NCBI GenBank assembly: GCA_028720205.1
Contig: JAQYLE010000058.1
Location: forward strand, 1-41,179
DNA length: 41,179 nt
Reading direction: 5' to 3'
DNA from: Clostridia bacterium
GTDB taxonomy: Bacteria; Bacillota; Clostridia; Christensenellales; Borkfalkiaceae
Shown: positions 23,340-32,251 of the stretch, piece after piece
Layout of the letters: the number at the start of each line of letters is the position of its first letter
How positions within the stretch are numbered: the first letter of the stretch is position 1
Made by a program: the position numbers and the translations under genes
Notes under the pieces: generated by a model
What the model was told of the DNA's origin: nothing
What the model saw: the letters and a program-made list of their open reading frames with translations, nothing else
The model's database searches: none

Positions 23340-24527
23340 TCAGATTTTTATAAATTCTACGGGAATGTGTTTTTTGATAAAGTCGCTGTTTAACGCAATC
23401 GCCGCGGCTTCCTGCAGACTTCGGGGCAATTTTTCGCATCCTTCCCGAGCGATAAACAAATCGTTCGTACTTTCCTTTTGCAGCGGCAGCGCGTTTATCA
23501 CGCCCTCGGTCCCCGCGTACAGAATCAGCGCGTAGGCAAGATAGATATTCGCCATTCCGTCGGCTGAACGCAGTTCGAACCGTCGGCTTTCTTCTTCGCC
23601 CTTTGCGGGAATACGGATCAGCGCGGTACGGTTTTCTCTGCCCCAGGCGATCGTATCCGGCGCTTTTTGCTTGCCGAGGCGCTGATACGATTGCTCCGTG
23701 TTGTTTAAAAAATACGTCATCTCTTTAATTCTGTAAAGCACGCCCGCTATGAAACTTTCCGTAACGTCGCGTCCGTCGTCGCTGTTTACGGAAACGTTGA
23801 TGTGCATGCCGCTGCCGCTCTCCTCTTTTAAAGGTTTCGGCTGAAACGACGCCCAGAACCCGTTTTTATACGCGATTGTCTCCGCGGCGTTGCGGAAAAT
23901 CACCGCGTGATCGGCGGAAGAAAGCGCGTCGGAATAGCGGAAATCTATCTCGTTCTGCCCCGGTCCCTCTTCGTGGTGCGAACGTTCCGGGCTGAGCCCC
24001 ATTTCTTCGATGGTAAGGCAGAGTTCGCGGCGGATATTTTCACATTTATCCTGCGGCGCCACGTCCATATAGCCGGCGCGATCGGCGGGAATATACGTAC
24101 GTTCGCCGTTCTCGTCCAGCCGGAAGAGGTAAAACTCGGATTCCGTACCGAAATTGCACGAAATACCGTTTTGCGCCGCGTATTCCACGGCGGTTTTCAG
24201 AATCTGCCGCGAATCGAGCGGAAACGCTTTTCCTTCGGGCGTTTTTATCGCGCAGAAAAGCCGCGCCACCCTGCCGTGCGAAGGTCTCCAAGGCAGCAGC
24301 GTAAGCGTATCGGGATCGGGAAACAGAAACAAATCGGATTTTTCCGCGCCCGAAAACCCCGCCGCCGAGCCGTCGAAGGATATGCCGTTTCGAAACGCGC
24401 TTTCCAGACGATCGGGCATGACGGAAACGTTTCTGATTCTTCCCTTTACGTCGCAAAAAGCAAGACGTATAAATTTAACGTCCTCCTCCTTAACGTATTC
24501 CGTTACGTTGGCAATCGTGTTTTTCAT
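23340..24527 (-). CDS. glnA: Glutamine synthetase, type I (short form)
   Basis: The 395-residue product makes glutamine from glutamate, ammonia and ATP. It has the beta-grasp start (VKFIRLAFCDVKGRIRNVSV), the metal-binding HHEEGPGQNEIDFRY, SGSGMHINVSV and the substrate loop NRTALIRIP. It is about 45 residues shorter than classical GlnA (about 440), mostly in the C-terminal part, as seen in clostridial copies linked to glutamate synthase. No adenylylation site is evident. GGGAGGAAC precedes the ATG. It is fourth in a five-gene operon and is followed at 3 nt by the ANTAR gene. Because glnN (type III) lies in the divergent operon, the cell has two glutamine synthetases here. Confidence 0.92.
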   Translation of the reverse strand: MKNTIANVTEYVKEEDVKFIRLAFCDVKGRIRNVSVMPDRLESAFRNGISFDGSAAGFSGAEKSDLFLFPDPDTLTLLPWRPSHGRVARLFCAIKTPEGKAFPLDSRQILKTAVEYAAQNGISCNFGTESEFYLFRLDENGERTYIPADRAGYMDVAPQDKCENIRRELCLTIEEMGLSPERSHHEEGPGQNEIDFRYSDALSSADHAVIFRNAAETIAYKNGFWASFQPKPLKEESGSGMHINVSVNSDDGRDVTESFIAGVLYRIKEMTYFLNNTEQSYQRLGKQKAPDTIAWGRENRTALIRIPAKGEEESRRFELRSADGMANIYLAYALILYAGTEGVINALPLQKESTNDLFIAREGCEKLPRSLQEAAAIALNSDFIKKHIPVEFIKI

Positions 24528-24582
24528 AAAAGTTCCTCCCGTAATAACGTAAATGTTTTCGTTTGTGTTTCGTAACGTTTTC

Positions 24583-25386
24583 TCAGTTCATAACGTACAG
24601 CCGCTTGTAAGGGTTTGCCGAATCGGGGCGGAGCACGTAAAAAGGCGACGACAACACGCTCGCTTCGTCCGCGTTGAACAGGCGGCAATATTCCCCGATA
24701 TAGCCGCGTATGTTCCGCATGTCTTTTTCAAAAGCAGGTTCGCAACGCACCTGCAACGGCAGATCGTCGGGCGGCGTTTGCGTGCGGAGATATATTTCTC
24801 CCCCGTGCATACCCGTGCCGCAGAAATATCCCACGATGTTTCTATTGTTTTCCGTGTTGTTTACGCTCCCGCGCACGCTTGCTTTGCCGCTTTCTCCCGC
24901 GCCGTTCTTTTCGCTTTTTCCTTTGCTCTCTTTCCGCGGCAGATCAAGCACCACGATAACGCCTCCCGCCTGATATTCTCCCAGAAAACTTCCCGCCGTG
25001 CCGCCGATAACCAGCACGGGTTTTTTATCGCCGTATTCCTTCATGTGTATGCCGGCGCGGTAACCGGCGTCTCTTTCCACGTAAATCGCGCCGCCGCGCA
25101 TGGCGTACCCCGCCGCGTCGCCCGCCGAGCCGTGAATTACGATTTTTCCGCTGTTCATCGTATCGCCCACGGCGTCCTGCGCGTTGCCGAATACGGTGAT
25201 TTCGGAACCGTTGAGATACGCGCCCAACGCGTTGCCGGGCACTCCCGTGATTTCTATTTTTTTACCCGACGTGCCGTCGCATAAAAAACGCTGCCCTTCG
25301 CAATGTTCTATTCGCGCCTCCGTTACCCCGGCGATTTCCTCGTTAAGCCTCGTATAACTCTTTCCCTTCGCGTCGATGATTGTCAT
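24583..25386 (-). CDS. Glutamate synthase alpha-subunit C-terminal (GXGXG) domain protein
   Basis: The 267-residue protein is the stand-alone GXGXG beta-helix domain that closes large glutamate synthases. Right-handed helix turns are visible as repeated GN/GS steps: VPGNALGAYLNGSEITVFGN, AQDAVGDTMNSGKIVIHGSA, GDAAGYAMRGGAIYVERDAG. The domain is structural and organises the ammonia channel. A Lys/Glu-rich linker (about residues 153-165, RKESKGKSEKNGAGESGK) interrupts it and is unusual. GAGGAGAG precedes the ATG. It sits 47 nt after the FMN-domain gene and completes the split enzyme. Confidence 0.88.
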   Translation of the reverse strand: MTIIDAKGKSYTRLNEEIAGVTEARIEHCEGQRFLCDGTSGKKIEITGVPGNALGAYLNGSEITVFGNAQDAVGDTMNSGKIVIHGSAGDAAGYAMRGGAIYVERDAGYRAGIHMKEYGDKKPVLVIGGTAGSFLGEYQAGGVIVVLDLPRKESKGKSEKNGAGESGKASVRGSVNNTENNRNIVGYFCGTGMHGGEIYLRTQTPPDDLPLQVRCEPAFEKDMRNIRGYIGEYCRLFNADEASVLSSPFYVLRPDSANPYKRLYVMN

Positions 25387-25433
25387 CTGTACTCTCTCCT
25401 CGTATGCTGCGGCGTATTACGCTTTACCCGCGT

Positions 25434-26936
25434 TTATTCGCCCGCGTGCAGAATCCCCAGCACTTCAAGTTCTTTTTCGTTCAGTCCCACGCCGCGCAAC
25501 ATCAGGCGGTTGCCTTTCAGCGCCTCTACGGAATTGATTCCCATGCCGCCCATCATCTCTTTGATTTCGTGATTCCACGCCGTCAGCAGATTGCAGAGCC
25601 TCCCGCACCCTTCCTGCACGTTCAGCCTGTTCACCAGTTCCGGTACCTGCGTGGCGATGCCCCAGTTGCAATTGCCCTTCTGACAACTACGGCAAAGATG
25701 ACATCCCAGCGCCGCCAGAGCGGCCGTGGCGATATAAACCGCGTCCGCGCCGAGAGCGATTGCCTTCACCACGTCGGCGCTGTTGCGGATAGCGCCGCCC
25801 GCTATGATAGAAACGTTATCGCGTATTCCCTCTTCGCGCAGGCGTTTATCCACCGAAGCGAGGGCGAGTTCCAAAGGAATCCCCACGTTGTCGCGTATGC
25901 GCGTAGGCGCCGCGCCCGTACCGCCGCGGAACCCGTCGATGGCAATGATATCCGCGCCGCTTCGAGCAATGCCGCTGGCGATGGCGGAAATGTTATGCAC
26001 CGCCGCCACCTTTACGATGACGGGCTTTTTATGCTCCGTCGCCTCTTTTAAAGAGCATACGAGTTGGCGCAGATCTTCTATCGAATAAATATCGTGGTGC
26101 GGCGCGGGAGAAATCGCGTCCGAGCCTTCGGGAATCATTCTGGTCCGGCTTACGTCCGCCGTGATTTTCGCGCCGGGAAGATGTCCGCCGATGCCCGGTT
26201 TCGCGCCCTGCCCCATTTTGATTTCGATTGCCGCGCCCGTTTCCAGGTATTCCTTATGCACGCCGAATCTGCCCGAAGCCACCTGCACCACGGTGTTCTT
26301 ACCGTATCTGTAAAAATCTTCGTGTAAGCCGCCCTCGCCCGCGTTGTAACAGATTCCGAGTCGTTGCGCCGCCTCCGCAAGGCATTTTTGCGCGTTGTAA
26401 CTGATCGAGCCGTAACTCATTGCGGAAAACATAACCGGCATGGAAAGTTGAATGCGAGGGGGGTGTTCCGTAACGATGTTTCCGTTTTTATCCCGCCGTA
26501 TTTCGCGCGTTCTTCTGCCCAGCGTCACGCGCGTTTCCATCGGCTCGCGCAGAGGATCGATGGGCGGATTGGTTACCTGCGAGGCGTTGATTAAAATTTT
26601 ATCGAAGTATACGGGGTAATCTTCGGGATTGCCCATCGAAGATAAAAGCACGCCGCCGCTTTGCGCCTGCTTGTAAATCTCTTTTAAGTTCTGCGCGCTC
26701 CACGACTTGTTCTCTTTAAACGTTAAATCGGATTTTACTATTTTAATGGCGCGCACGGGGCACGTTTCCACGCACCTGTGGCAGTTTACGCATTTCGTCT
26801 CGTCCGCAAGCAGCGTTTTGCCCTGCGGCGTTTCCTTATAATAATGCGCGCCGTTCGAACATTCGCGCACGCATCTGCCGCAATTTATACATCTTTCTCT
26901 GTCTCTTTTTATTTCGTAATCGGCGTACTGATACAT
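25434..26936 (-). CDS. Glutamate synthase FMN-binding domain protein with N-terminal ferredoxin clusters
   Basis: The 500-residue protein fuses two 4Fe-4S ferredoxin motifs (CINCGRCVREC, CVNCHRCVETCP; residues 15-60) to the FMN-binding synthase domain of GltB. In the latter, MSYGSISYNAQKCLAEAA, GEGGLHEDFYRYGKN, KMGQGAKPGIGGHLPGAK and IDGFRGGTGAAP are the family signatures, and CRSCQKGNCNWG supplies ligands of a further Fe-S cluster. It converts 2-oxoglutarate plus ammonia to glutamate, with electrons probably delivered through ferredoxin-type centres. GGAGATAAC precedes the ATG. It lies between the amidotransferase and GXGXG genes, as in split glutamate synthases of Clostridia and archaea. 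Confidence 0.92.
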   Translation of the reverse strand: MYQYADYEIKRDRERCINCGRCVRECSNGAHYYKETPQGKTLLADETKCVNCHRCVETCPVRAIKIVKSDLTFKENKSWSAQNLKEIYKQAQSGGVLLSSMGNPEDYPVYFDKILINASQVTNPPIDPLREPMETRVTLGRRTREIRRDKNGNIVTEHPPRIQLSMPVMFSAMSYGSISYNAQKCLAEAAQRLGICYNAGEGGLHEDFYRYGKNTVVQVASGRFGVHKEYLETGAAIEIKMGQGAKPGIGGHLPGAKITADVSRTRMIPEGSDAISPAPHHDIYSIEDLRQLVCSLKEATEHKKPVIVKVAAVHNISAIASGIARSGADIIAIDGFRGGTGAAPTRIRDNVGIPLELALASVDKRLREEGIRDNVSIIAGGAIRNSADVVKAIALGADAVYIATAALAALGCHLCRSCQKGNCNWGIATQVPELVNRLNVQEGCGRLCNLLTAWNHEIKEMMGGMGINSVEALKGNRLMLRGVGLNEKELEVLGILHAGE

Positions 26937-26998
26937 CTTTCGTTATCTCCGTATCTTTCTGCATTTCGCTCCGCGCGAGCCTTTTTTTCGCCTCCCCG

Positions 26999-28078
26999 TC
27001 AGGCGCGGCGGACGATAACCGGCTCGCCGCCTTTCGGCGCGTATATTCTTTCCACGTTCGGTTCCATGTTGCGGATGGCGCATTCCTCGCTGGCGAAATA
27101 CGTTCTGTCGCCCTTCTCTCCCACCACCATCGAACGGAGTTTCAATCTGTCGTTGAGCGCCATGATTCCGTTTTCGAACCCCACGAGAATAGAAAACGGA
27201 CCCGTAACGAGAAGCGAGGGAAACTCTTCGCGCAAATACCTGTACAGCCGCTTTTTTTCTTCGGGCATTTTTTCAATCGTCCGCCAGAACGGCGCGGCGA
27301 TCACCGCCGCGGTTTCCTCCAACGTCAGTCCCTTTTTTCGTACCAGATAATCGATGATGTACGCGATGACTTCCGTATCCGTTAAAAGCGAACATTTATA
27401 GCCGAACATTTCGATAAATCTGCGGTTGGCGTCGTACGAAGAAATTTCGCCGTTATGCACGATGGAATAATCGAGCAGAGAAAAAGGGTGCGCGCCGCCC
27501 CACCAGCCCGGCGTATTGGTGGGATATCTGCCGTGCGCCGTCCAACTATACCCCTCGTACTCGTCCAGGCGGTAAAATTCGCCCACGTCTTCGGGGTAGC
27601 CCACCGCTTTGAAGCAACCCATGTTTTTACCGCTGGAAAACACGTACGCGCCCTTGATATACGTATTTATCTTTACCACGCTGCGCGCCACGTACTCCTT
27701 TTCGTCGAGTTGGGAATCGCGCAGGCGATTATGATCGGGCGTTACGAAATAGCGCCAGATGAGCGGCGCGTCGGTTATTTTCGGCGTACTGCGTACGGGA
27801 ATTTTAGAAAGATTGATGATTTCGAAGTTCTCGTCGATATACCGCTCGCATTCTTCGCGCGCGCTTTTGGAATCGTAAAACACGTGAAGCGCATAATAAT
27901 CTTTGTATTCGGGGTAAATGCCGTACCCGGCAAAACCGCCGCCCAACCCGTTCGAACGTTCGTGCATAACGCTCATCGCGTTTACGATGAGTTTTCCCGA
28001 AATTTTTTCTTCCGATTTTGTTATCACGCCCGCGATAGCGCAGCCCGAAGGTATTCTGATTTCTCCCTCTTTTTTCAT
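26999..28078 (-). CDS. Glutamate synthase amidotransferase (class II GATase) domain protein
   Basis: The 359-residue product is the glutaminase part of the split glutamate synthase. It releases ammonia from glutamine. The nucleophile is probably Cys13 in SGCAIAG, not at position 2, so an N-terminal segment may be removed or tolerated. Other class II marks are AHGRYPTNTPG, VHNGEISSYDANRR and LTDTEVIAYIIDYL. AAGGAG lies before the ATG at 28078; an upstream in-frame ATG at 28141 falls inside the terminator region of the leader and is rejected. First gene of the operon, behind a strong promoter and an attenuator-like leader. Confidence 0.9.
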   Translation of the reverse strand: MKKEGEIRIPSGCAIAGVITKSEEKISGKLIVNAMSVMHERSNGLGGGFAGYGIYPEYKDYYALHVFYDSKSAREECERYIDENFEIINLSKIPVRSTPKITDAPLIWRYFVTPDHNRLRDSQLDEKEYVARSVVKINTYIKGAYVFSSGKNMGCFKAVGYPEDVGEFYRLDEYEGYSWTAHGRYPTNTPGWWGGAHPFSLLDYSIVHNGEISSYDANRRFIEMFGYKCSLLTDTEVIAYIIDYLVRKKGLTLEETAAVIAAPFWRTIEKMPEEKKRLYRYLREEFPSLLVTGPFSILVGFENGIMALNDRLKLRSMVVGEKGDRTYFASEECAIRNMEPNVERIYAPKGGEPVIVRRA

Positions 28079-28129
28079 ATTTATACGCTCCTTATAAACG
28101 CGCGCAAACGTCTGACGTTTCCGAATACG

Positions 28130-28181
28130 AAAAAAGGGCACGGACAGCGCGCTGCATAGAAACGCCCGGACCCCTTTGCCC
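28130..28181 (-). promoter_or_regulatory. Leader attenuator of the glutamate synthase operon (hexaloop hairpin and terminator)
   Basis: Read on the minus strand, GGGC-AAAGGG-GTCC (28168-28181) can form a 4-bp stem with a six-base loop that has A at 1 and G at 4, as ANTAR proteins require. The loop bases AAAGGG are also the 5' arm of a competing terminator that pairs with CCCTTT, with inner CGG/CCG and GCG/CGC pairs, followed by TTTTTT (28130-28177). The two folds exclude each other. Binding by the ANTAR protein of this operon would favour read-through. The terminator has bulges and is weaker than the one before glnN. Confidence 0.6.
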
Positions 28182-28195
28182 CTTTTTCTCGCTTT

Positions 28196-28224
28196 ATTAT
28201 ATCACTTCAAAAATAAGTTGTCAA
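28196..28224 (-). promoter_or_regulatory. Promoter of the glutamate synthase-glnA-ANTAR operon
   Basis: On the minus strand a perfect TTGACA (28219-28224) and perfect TATAAT (28196-28201) are 17 bp apart. Transcription should start near 28189, a few bases before the hexaloop hairpin. Confidence 0.9.
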
Positions 28225-28312
28225 ACGATTTTTACGATTTTTATAGAATTTATTATTCGGAATAAGAATGAAAAAAATTTTTGAAAATTTTCAAAAAAAC
28301 GCTTGCAAACCG

Positions 28313-28341
28313 TTGACAAAATTAAAAAACAGGTTTATAAT
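28313..28341 (+). promoter_or_regulatory. Promoter of glnN-asnB operon
   Basis: TTGACA (28313-28318) and TATAAT (28336-28341), both perfect, are 17 bp apart. The start should be near 28348, just before the leader hairpins. Such a strong constitutive-type promoter fits control after initiation. Confidence 0.92.
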
Positions 28342-28353
28342 AAGCCCATAAAA

Positions 28354-28408
28354 TTTGGCAAGGGCGTCAAAGATAGTTATGCTGTCTTTGGCGCCCCTGT
28401 CTTTTTTT
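28354..28408 (+). promoter_or_regulatory. Leader attenuator of glnN (hexaloop hairpin and strong terminator)
   Basis: TTTGGC-AAGGGC-GTCAAA (28354-28371) can form a 6-bp stem with a six-base loop having A at 1 and G at 4. Its loop and 3' arm are also the start of a 15-bp terminator stem (left arm 28362-28376, right arm 28382-28396, loop TTATG) followed by CTGTCTTTTTTT. The hairpin and the terminator are therefore mutually exclusive. This fits ANTAR antitermination. Only one hexaloop hairpin is seen, whereas studied ANTAR targets have two; that is the weak point. Confidence 0.72.
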
Positions 28409-28421
28409 ATAATTTTTATAA

Positions 28422-28461
28422 TTTCAGGAAGTACGACAAAGTTTCAGGAAGTACGACGAAA
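28422..28461 (+). repeat. Two 20-bp direct repeats before glnN
   Basis: TTTCAGGAAGTACGACAAAG at 28422-28441 is followed directly by a copy at 28442-28461 that differs only near its end. It lies between the terminator and the ribosome binding site of glnN. It may be a recent duplication or a tandem protein-binding site. Confidence 0.8.
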
Positions 28462-28484
28462 AAAATCACAAAGGAGATACGATT

Positions 28485-30575
28485 ATGGAAAACATCGGCA
28501 GCATTTTCGGCAAGAACGTTTTCAACGATTCCGTAATGAAAGCGAGATTACCCAAAGAAACGTACAAAGAAGTCCGTCGCGCGATCGACGAAGGCAAACG
28601 CCTCGATATCGGCGTTGCCAACGTAGTGGCGAACGCCATGAAAGACTGGGCGGTGGAAAACGGCGCCACGCATTTTACCCATTGGTTTCAACCGATGACG
28701 GGCGTCACCGCCGAAAAACACGACAGTTTTATCTCGCCCGAAAAAGACGGCTCGGTGATTATGGAATTTTCCGGCAAAGAACTTGTCCGCGGCGAACCGG
28801 ACGCCTCCTCCTTCCCTTCGGGCGGCTTGCGCGCCACGTTTGAAGCGCGCGGCTACACCGCGTGGGACCCTACTTCGTACGCGTTTATCAAAGACGGCGT
28901 TTTGTGCATTCCCACCGCGTTCTGTTCGTACGGCGGCGAAGCGCTCGATAAAAAAACGCCGTTGTTGCGCTCGATGGAGGCGATCAATAAACAGGCGATG
29001 CGCGTTTTAAAACTGTTCGGCAATACTACGGCAAAATCGGTAAAAACCACCGTTGGCCCCGAACAGGAATACTTTTTAATTCCCAAAGAACTGTACGATA
29101 AACGCAAAGATTTAATCTACACGGGGCGCACGCTGTTCGGCGCGAAAGCGCCCAAGGGGCAGGAACTGGAAGACCATTACTTCGGCGCCATTAAGCCCCG
29201 CGTGCAGGAATTCATGAAAGAACTGAATACCGAACTTTGGAAACTGGGCATTTTAGCCAAGACCGAGCACAACGAAGTCGCGCCCGCGCAACACGAACTC
29301 GCGCCGATTTTTTCCACCACCAACATCGCCACCGATCACAACCAATTAACGATGGAACTGATGCAGAAAATCGCAAAAAAACACGGCATGGTGTGTTTAT
29401 TGCACGAAAAACCGTTTGCGGGCGTAAACGGCAGCGGCAAACACAACAACTGGTCTATTTCCACCGATACGGGCGTGAATTTGCTGGAACCGGGCGAAAC
29501 CCCGTTCGACAACGCGCAGTTTCTGCTCTTTCTCGTAGCGGTGATTAAAGCCGTAGACGAATATCAGGATCTGCTCCGTATTTCCGCCGCCTCGGCGGGC
29601 AACGATCACCGCCTCGGCGCGAACGAAGCGCCGCCCGCCGTAGTTTCCATGTTCCTCGGCGACGAACTGACGGAGATTTTGGAGGCGATTGAAAAAGACG
29701 CCCCGTACGACAGCAAAGAAAAAGTGCAGATGAAAATCGGCGTGCACGTGATTCCGAAATTTCCCAAAGACGCCACCGACCGCAACCGCACTTCTCCCTT
29801 TGCCTTTACGGGCAACAAATTCGAATTCCGTATGGTGGGGTCGTCCGCGTCGATTGCGGAAGCGAACATCGTTTTGAACACCGCCGTAGCGGAAGAGTTG
29901 AAAGAATTTGCCGACGTTCTGGAACAAGCGAAAGACTTTACCGGCGAGTTGCACGATTTAATCAAAAACACGATTAAAAACCATAAACGCATTATTTTCA
30001 ACGGCAACGGCTACAACGACGAATGGATCGCCGAGGCGGAAAAACGCGGACTACTCAATTTAAAATCCACGCCCGAATGTCTGCCGTACTTCCTTGCGGA
30101 AAAGAACGTTAAACTGTTTACGGAACACAAGGTTTTATCGGAAGCGGAAATGAAATCGCGCTACGAAATTATGCTTGAAAATTACGTGAAAACGATCAAC
30201 ATCGAAGCGCTTACGATGATCGATATGGTAAACAAAGACGTTCTGCCCGCCATAGATAAATTCATCTTTTCGCTTGCCGCTACGGCGGAAAAACGCAACG
30301 CGCTTGTTCCCTCGGCGGCGGGCGGGTACGAAACCGACCGCATCGCCAAACTTTCCGAACTTCAGAATTCTGTGTTCGCAAAGGTGACGGAACTGGAAAA
30401 ATATCTGGCGGACGCGGATTTTACCGATTCCCTGAAATGCGCGGAATATTACCGATTCACTATCTTTTCCGCCATGCAGTCGTTGCGCGTGGACGTGGAT
30501 ACCGCCGAGCGGATTACTTCCTCCGAATTCTGGCCGTATCCTTCGTACGGCGAACTGCTGTTCGGCGTACGCTGA
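28485..30575 (+). CDS. glnN: Glutamine synthetase, type III
   Basis: The 696-residue product is a type III glutamine synthetase, much longer than type I. The N-terminal part has the type III signature [18 protein letters not shown] followed by [20 protein letters not shown]. The catalytic core shows [27 protein letters not shown] and [14 protein letters not shown] with the metal and substrate residues, then [20 protein letters not shown]. Length is within the usual 690-730. AAAGGAG lies 7-9 nt before the ATG. It leads the plus-strand nitrogen operon with asnB. Expression probably depends on escape from the leader terminator. Two glutamine synthetases of different type in adjacent operons suggest use at different nitrogen levels. 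Confidence 0.96.
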   Translation: MENIGSIFGKNVFNDSVMKARLPKETYKEVRRAIDEGKRLDIGVANVVANAMKDWAVENGATHFTHWFQPMTGVTAEKHDSFISPEKDGSVIMEFSGKELVRGEPDASSFPSGGLRATFEARGYTAWDPTSYAFIKDGVLCIPTAFCSYGGEALDKKTPLLRSMEAINKQAMRVLKLFGNTTAKSVKTTVGPEQEYFLIPKELYDKRKDLIYTGRTLFGAKAPKGQELEDHYFGAIKPRVQEFMKELNTELWKLGILAKTEHNEVAPAQHELAPIFSTTNIATDHNQLTMELMQKIAKKHGMVCLLHEKPFAGVNGSGKHNNWSISTDTGVNLLEPGETPFDNAQFLLFLVAVIKAVDEYQDLLRISAASAGNDHRLGANEAPPAVVSMFLGDELTEILEAIEKDAPYDSKEKVQMKIGVHVIPKFPKDATDRNRTSPFAFTGNKFEFRMVGSSASIAEANIVLNTAVAEELKEFADVLEQAKDFTGELHDLIKNTIKNHKRIIFNGNGYNDEWIAEAEKRGLLNLKSTPECLPYFLAEKNVKLFTEHKVLSEAEMKSRYEIMLENYVKTINIEALTMIDMVNKDVLPAIDKFIFSLAATAEKRNALVPSAAGGYETDRIAKLSELQNSVFAKVTELEKYLADADFTDSLKCAEYYRFTIFSAMQSLRVDVDTAERITSSEFWPYPSYGELLFGVR

Positions 30576-30600
30576 GCGGTTCACGCATAATCGTCGGGCG

Positions 30601-30627
30601 ACGCGCCGCGGAAAATACGCGGCGCGT
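30601..30627 (+). terminator. Strong hairpin between glnN and asnB
   Basis: CGCGCCGCG (30602-30610) and CGCGGCGCG (30618-30626) form a perfect GC-rich stem with one more A-T pair and a 7-nt loop, 25 nt past the glnN stop. The tail TTAAAATTATT is a poor U-tract, so it may only partly terminate or protect the glnN transcript end. Confidence 0.6.
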
Positions 30628-30656
30628 TAAAATTATTCGACAAAGGTGAAACAAAA

Positions 30657-32234
30657 ATGTGTTCTATCATGGGTTGCCGCAAGGCGAAACTTTCCAACGA
30701 CGAATTTTTAAAGGGCTTTGACAAAACCATTTCGCGCGGACCGGACGCTTCGCGCGTCGTTAAAATCAAAGACGGCTTTCTGGCGTTCCACCGCCTGGCG
30801 ATTATGGGACTGCACGAAGCAGGCATGCAGCCTTTTTCGCTCGGCGGAAATTCGCTTGTCTGCAACGGAGAAATTTACGGATTCAGAACGGTGAAAAAAG
30901 ATCTGGAACAAAAAGGGTATACGTTCAAATCGGATTCCGATTGCGAAATTCTGTTGCCCTTATACCGCGAATACGGCGTAAAGATGTTTGAAAGGCTCGA
31001 CGCGGAATTCGCGCTGATTTTATACGACGGAGAACGGGACAAACTGCTTGCCGCGCGCGATCCGATAGGTATCCGCCCTTTGTTTTACGGCTACCGCGAA
31101 GGCGGAATCGTCTTTGCCAGCGAGGCGAAAAACCTTGTGGAACTGTGTGCAAAAATCATGCCTTTCCCCCCCGGGCATTATTACGACGGCGAAAAATTCG
31201 TATGTTACCGCGATATCGCAAAAACCGAACGATTTTGTTACGACGATATCGATACGGTATGTTTCAACATACGCGAAAAACTTGTGGCGGGCATTAAAAA
31301 GCGGCTGGACGCCGACGCGCCCGTAGGATTTCTGCTTTCGGGCGGACTGGATAGTTCTCTGGTTTGCTCGGTGGCGCAGAAATTATCGGATAAACCGATA
31401 AAAACGTTTGCCATCGGCATGAGCGGCGACGCGATCGATTTGAAATACGCCCGCGAAACCGCCGATTATATCGGCAGCGATCACACGGAAGTCGTCATCG
31501 ACAAAGCGGACGTTCTTGCCGCCGTGGAACCCGTTATAGCGCTACTCGGCACGTTCGACATCACCACGATCCGCGCGAGTATCGGCATGTATCTCGTATG
31601 CAGATATATCCATGAGAACACAAATATCCGCGTGCTTTTAACGGGCGAGATTTCCGACGAACTGTTCGGTTACAAATACACCGATTTCGCGCCGGACGCA
31701 CAAGAATTTCAGAAAGAGGCGGAAAAACGCATCCGCGAAATTTATATGTACGACGTTCTCCGCGCGGACAGATGCATTTCGGTAAACTCCCTGGAAGCGC
31801 GCGTGCCGTTCGGCGACCTCGGTTTCGTTTCGTACGTAATGTCGATCGACCCCGAAAAAAAGATGAACAAATACAACAAGGGCAAATACTTACTGCGCCG
31901 CGCTTTCGAAGGCGACTTTTTGCCCCGCGATATTTTATACCGCGAAAAAGCCGCTTTTTCCGACGCCGTGGGACATTCAATGGTAGACTACGTAAAGGAA
32001 TACGCCGATTCGCTTTATTCCGACGAGGAATTCGAAACGCGGCGCAAAAAATACGCGTACGTGCCGCCGTTTACGAAAGAATCTCTTTGGTACCGCGAAT
32101 TATTCGAAAAATATTACCCGAATCAGGCGGAAATGATAAAAGATTTCTGGATGCCAAACAAAAATTGGAAAGGCTGTAACGTGAACGATCCCTCGGCGCG
32201 CGTGTTATCCAACTACGGCGCAAGCGGCGTGTAA
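30657..32234 (+). CDS. asnB: Asparagine synthase (glutamine-hydrolysing)
   Basis: The 525-residue enzyme makes asparagine from aspartate, glutamine and ATP. Cys2 (MCSIMG) is the glutaminase nucleophile, with SRGPDAS, NGEIYGF and ARDPIGIRPLFYG completing the N-terminal amidotransferase domain (1-200). The ATP-binding loop LLSGGLDSSLVCSVAQ lies near residue 225, followed by TGEISDELFGY and NSLEARVPFGDLGFV. Length is normal for AsnB. AAAGGTGAAAC precedes the ATG. It is second in the glnN operon and depends on the glutamine made by the first gene. Confidence 0.95.
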   Translation: MCSIMGCRKAKLSNDEFLKGFDKTISRGPDASRVVKIKDGFLAFHRLAIMGLHEAGMQPFSLGGNSLVCNGEIYGFRTVKKDLEQKGYTFKSDSDCEILLPLYREYGVKMFERLDAEFALILYDGERDKLLAARDPIGIRPLFYGYREGGIVFASEAKNLVELCAKIMPFPPGHYYDGEKFVCYRDIAKTERFCYDDIDTVCFNIREKLVAGIKKRLDADAPVGFLLSGGLDSSLVCSVAQKLSDKPIKTFAIGMSGDAIDLKYARETADYIGSDHTEVVIDKADVLAAVEPVIALLGTFDITTIRASIGMYLVCRYIHENTNIRVLLTGEISDELFGYKYTDFAPDAQEFQKEAEKRIREIYMYDVLRADRCISVNSLEARVPFGDLGFVSYVMSIDPEKKMNKYNKGKYLLRRAFEGDFLPRDILYREKAAFSDAVGHSMVDYVKEYADSLYSDEEFETRRKKYAYVPPFTKESLWYRELFEKYYPNQAEMIKDFWMPNKNWKGCNVNDPSARVLSNYGASGV

Positions 32235-32251
32235 ATTTTCAAGCGCCGAAA

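Larger units (their letters stand above)
28079..28484. other. Divergent control region of the two nitrogen operons
   Basis: This 406-nt stretch separates the two divergent operons. It holds two back-to-back strong promoters (28196-28224 minus, 28313-28341 plus), two leaders each with a hexaloop hairpin overlapping a terminator, a palindrome AAACGTC-T-GACGTTT (28106-28120) and a 20-bp tandem repeat (28422-28461). No coding frame is accepted here. Confidence 0.8.

Noticed and set aside
28079-28141. Longer start for the amidotransferase gene at 28141.
   Set aside because: The extra codons cover the terminator and the palindrome of the leader, and the ATG at 28078 has AAGGAG at good distance.
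30576-30656. A second ANTAR-type leader before asnB.
   Set aside because: The strong hairpin at 30601-30627 has no A1/G4 six-base loop and no competing fold; it looks like a simple stem.
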